Of a DNA stretch of 8,436 bases, positions 6,735 to 8,436 are shown piece by piece (positions within the stretch are counted from its first letter, which is position 1; each line of letters starts with the position of its first letter). A program made the position numbers and the translations under genes. The stretch comes from Candidatus Acidiferrum typicum (lineage in GTDB: Bacteria; Acidobacteriota; Terriglobia; Acidiferrales; UBA7541). The stretch is from assembly GCA_002478115.1 (NCBI GenBank), contig DLMH01000034.1, positions 1 through 8,436 on the forward strand. Direction: 5' to 3'. Under the pieces are notes generated by a model. That model had not been told where the DNA came from and made no database searches. It saw only the letters and a list, made by a program, of their open reading frames with translations.

Positions 6735-6977
6735 GAATAATTCCGCAGACTCCCTCGTATTCTAAATCGAACTCCTGCCGAATTGTCCACGGATGCCATT
6801 TTCTTAGATTCATGAGAGAGTTCCAGGGCTTCGGTCCTCAACCAACTCTGGGAACCACGCGGTGACAAAACACTGCAAGGGAGTATTGTGTCTTGACAAC
6901 GCCTTCGCTCATATCGAAGGGCACCCAGGAGGCTTCCGCGCACAAAAGGTGCGCCACGGCGTTAATCAAAAGTCGCG

Positions 6978-7006
6978 TTGACTTGAAAACGCTGGCGTCT
7001 TAGCAT
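6978..7006 (+). promoter_or_regulatory. Sigma-70-type promoter of the TonB-domain gene
   Basis: TTGACT (6978-6983) and TAGCAT (7001-7006) are separated by 17 bp, a near-consensus arrangement. Transcription would start near 7013, leaving about 23 nt before the ATG at 7036 and making the upstream TTG at 7015 an unlikely start. GGTGAG at 7020-7025 would be the ribosome binding site, with a somewhat long 10-base spacing. Confidence 0.55.
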
Positions 7007-7035
7007 GATCGCATTTGACGGTGAGATATTGGAAT

Positions 7036-7935
7036 ATGGATCACAGACCCAGTGGCAAGCAAGTGGTTTTGAAACTCCTCGTTACTGCGTTCATCTCTAT
7101 TGCCGCCTTCGGTGCGAGCCCCTCCGCGCCACAGAGCAAGAGGAATGAAACCGATGCTTTGGCTCGTCAACTAATAGAGAAATTCACGGAGGCAGATAAG
7201 AAGGGCGTCGTTGTGATGGATCTGGAACCTGCCGTGGGCCAGGCGAACTCTTTCGGGCCTTGGCTCGCGGATCAGATATCGGCCTCGCTTGCAGGCCAAG
7301 GGCCGACGGTTGAAGTGATCGACAGGCACCGGCTCGGAGCGGCACTTGAGGTACAACACCTGTCTCCCCGCGACGAATCGGATGTGAAGAACGCGATTGC
7401 ATTAGGTAAATCGATAGGTGCGACCACGGTGGTCGTTGGTAGCTACGGAGCAGCCGAAAACGGAATCGGCATGAGCCTAGCCGCGTTTCGTGTTTCCGAA
7501 TACGGAATCGCCCAGTCGACGAAATTCATGATTGGCATGGTCTTTGGAAAAATACCGCTAACACAAGAGGTGAGCAGCCATCTGAAGGTGCCACTCGACT
7601 CTTTGCGACCAAAGGACGGTGTTTATCGCGCAGGGTATGGTGGAGTCAGCATACCTACCTGTCTTAAGTGTCCTGTTCCAGGGATGAAGGTCCCAGATAT
7701 TGATCTACAGGGGATGCTGCGTGACCATCCGCAAGGCGCGACTGTTTGGTTGCAATTCGTCGTCACACCAGAAGGGCACGCCCAGAATATCAAAGTCGTC
7801 CAACCAGTCGGGTATGGATTTGATGAACAGTATGTGAAAGCCACGCAGGAGTGGGAGCTCAGGCCTGCAGCTGACGCAGACGGCAGGATAGTGCCAGTGC
7901 TTTATGACTTTCATTTGTCATTTAAGTTCAAATAG
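7036..7935 (+). CDS. Exported protein: CsgG/FlgO-like N-terminal part fused to a TonB C-terminal domain
   Basis: The 299-residue protein starts with a signal peptide or membrane anchor (Lys8, then VVLKLLVTAFISIAAFGA). Residues about 45-170 (VVVMDLEP..., LADQISASLAGQ, VEVIDRHRL, AIALGKSIGATTVVVGSY) resemble the periplasmic fold of CsgG/FlgO-type lipoproteins. From about residue 200 a TonB_C domain follows, with PTCLKCP (Cys209, Cys212), VTPEGHAQNIKVV, GYGFDEQYVKATQEWELRPA and a final DFHLSFKFK. Acidobacterial TonB-like proteins often carry such a CxxC before the domain. It lacks the proline-rich spacer of classical TonB, and no exbB or exbD is nearby, so a role in energising outer-membrane transport is doubtful; envelope assembly or sensing is equally possible. 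The start at ATG 7036 follows the promoter and GGTGAG and gives a clean signal peptide. The N-terminal assignment is by pattern only; the TonB domain is secure. Confidence 0.8.
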   Translation: MDHRPSGKQVVLKLLVTAFISIAAFGASPSAPQSKRNETDALARQLIEKFTEADKKGVVVMDLEPAVGQANSFGPWLADQISASLAGQGPTVEVIDRHRLGAALEVQHLSPRDESDVKNAIALGKSIGATTVVVGSYGAAENGIGMSLAAFRVSEYGIAQSTKFMIGMVFGKIPLTQEVSSHLKVPLDSLRPKDGVYRAGYGGVSIPTCLKCPVPGMKVPDIDLQGMLRDHPQGATVWLQFVVTPEGHAQNIKVVQPVGYGFDEQYVKATQEWELRPAADADGRIVPVLYDFHLSFKFK

Positions 7936-7949
7936 AGTGTTGCTGTTCA

Positions 7950-7964
7950 CGCAGAGAATCTGCG
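7950..7964. other. Small hairpin between the TonB-domain gene and the transposase
   Basis: CGCAGA (7950-7955) and TCTGCG (7959-7964) form a 6-bp stem around GAA in the 45-bp gap between two convergent genes. No T run follows on either strand, so it is at best a weak terminator. Confidence 0.3.
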
Positions 7965-7980
7965 AAGGCACCGCCTGATT

Positions 7981-8436
7981 CTAGTGGCCTGTACCAACTG
8001 ATTGTGTACTGATGTGGCGCGATGGATCGGCATATTTCCACTTCACGGTACGGGGCGATTTGTTGTACTGACGGATGTATCGCAAGAGCTTTCTCTTTAG
8101 ATCAGAGACGGAAGTGAATACGCCTCGCGCAATGACGTCGCGCTCGATCTTGCCGAACCACAGCTCGATTTGATTCAGCCACGAAGAGTAGGTCGGTGTG
8201 AAGTGTAAGTGAACCTTAGGATGCACCGCCAGGAAGTCCGTGACCGGCCTGCTCTTGTGAGCAGAGAGGTTGTCGGCGATCACATGGATCTCTTTGCCGC
8301 GGGGCTGATCGATCACAATGTCGGTGAGGAACGCGACGAACTCGGCCGAGGTGTGCCGGGCAGCCGTTTTACCGAGTACCTCGCCGGTCTTGGTGTTGAA
8401 GGCGGCATACAGTGACAAGGTGCCGTGACGAAAGTA
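7981..8436 (-). CDS. IS630-family transposase, C-terminal part (runs off the window)
   Basis: The visible 151 residues are the C-terminal portion of a DDE transposase that cuts and joins its insertion sequence. The frame is open to the window edge (YFRHGTLSLYAAF...), so the gene continues to the right, and the first catalytic Asp lies outside. The second Asp is in HVIADNLSAHK (visible residue 55) and the Glu is in SSWLNQIELWFGKIER (residue 91), 35 residues apart, as expected for IS630-type enzymes. The block LHFTPTYSSWLNQIE is highly typical of the family. No frameshift is seen. The stop codon is the TAG at 7983-7981. The IS end should be close to it; members of this family insert at TA, and a TA is present at 7982-7983, but the terminal repeat cannot be confirmed with one end visible. 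A leftward internal start at 8418 would only be a truncation. Confidence 0.9.
   Translation of the reverse strand, partial: YFRHGTLSLYAAFNTKTGEVLGKTAARHTSAEFVAFLTDIVIDQPRGKEIHVIADNLSAHKSRPVTDFLAVHPKVHLHFTPTYSSWLNQIELWFGKIERDVIARGVFTSVSDLKRKLLRYIRQYNKSPRTVKWKYADPSRHISTQSVGTGH

Larger units (their letters stand above)
6473..7014. other. Gene-free region holding an integration scar and a promoter
   Basis: No coding sequence is credible in this 540-bp gap. It holds the tRNA 3' fragment (6610-6636), a pair of GGTACACG repeats (6716-6734), a 6-bp hairpin CCTTCG/CGAAGG near 6902-6920 and the promoter at 6978-7006. A TTGACA at 6893-6898 has no matching -10 box at the usual spacing. Translation through the tRNA fragment gives the spurious peptide WCPGWESNP. 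Confidence 0.5.

Noticed and set aside
1..8436. CRISPR array
   Set aside because: No regularly spaced direct repeats of 23-40 bp are present anywhere in the window.

Overview
The window looks like a chromosomal segment of a GC-rich, Gram-negative soil-type bacterium, most likely an acidobacterium. Pointers are the TonB C-terminal domain carrying a P-x-C-x-x-C-P motif, the multi-membrane protein with D-x-W-W-H-L and I-D-G-R motifs, the sigma-54 two-component style and a TCATTTCGACC-type dispersed repeat. This assignment comes from recalled family resemblance, not from a search.

Left part (1-4560), + strand. A sensor kinase with almost no periplasmic sensing region (186-1271) is followed 26 bp later by an NtrC-type response regulator with receiver, AAA+ and Fis domains (1298-2761). 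A 772-bp intergenic region comes next. Its middle can fold into long stems (a 15-bp stem at 3109-3182 and a 12-bp stem closing a three-way junction at 3194-3279) that end in a run of six T, so I propose an undescribed structured RNA. Downstream of it lie GGCCAG repeats and a good -24/-12 (sigma-54) promoter at 3452-3467, then a tandem universal stress protein gene (3534-4451) with a strong ribosome binding site and a 12-bp terminator. The simplest reading is that the kinase/regulator pair switches on the stress-protein gene through sigma-54.

Middle part (4560-6472). A repeat-rich convergent spacer holds a 19-nt palindrome and a dispersed-repeat-like element. It is followed by a minus-strand gene for a large multi-pass membrane protein that resembles GT-C type glycosyltransferases.

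Right part (6473-8436). The last 26 nt of a tRNA, including CCA, sit alone on the minus strand at 6610-6635, as at the distal end of an element integrated into a tRNA gene. By that geometry everything to the right would be acquired DNA: a short direct repeat like integrase arm sites, a promoter (6978-7006), an exported CsgG/FlgO-like plus TonB_C fusion protein (7036-7935), and the C-terminal half of an IS630-family transposase running off the right edge.
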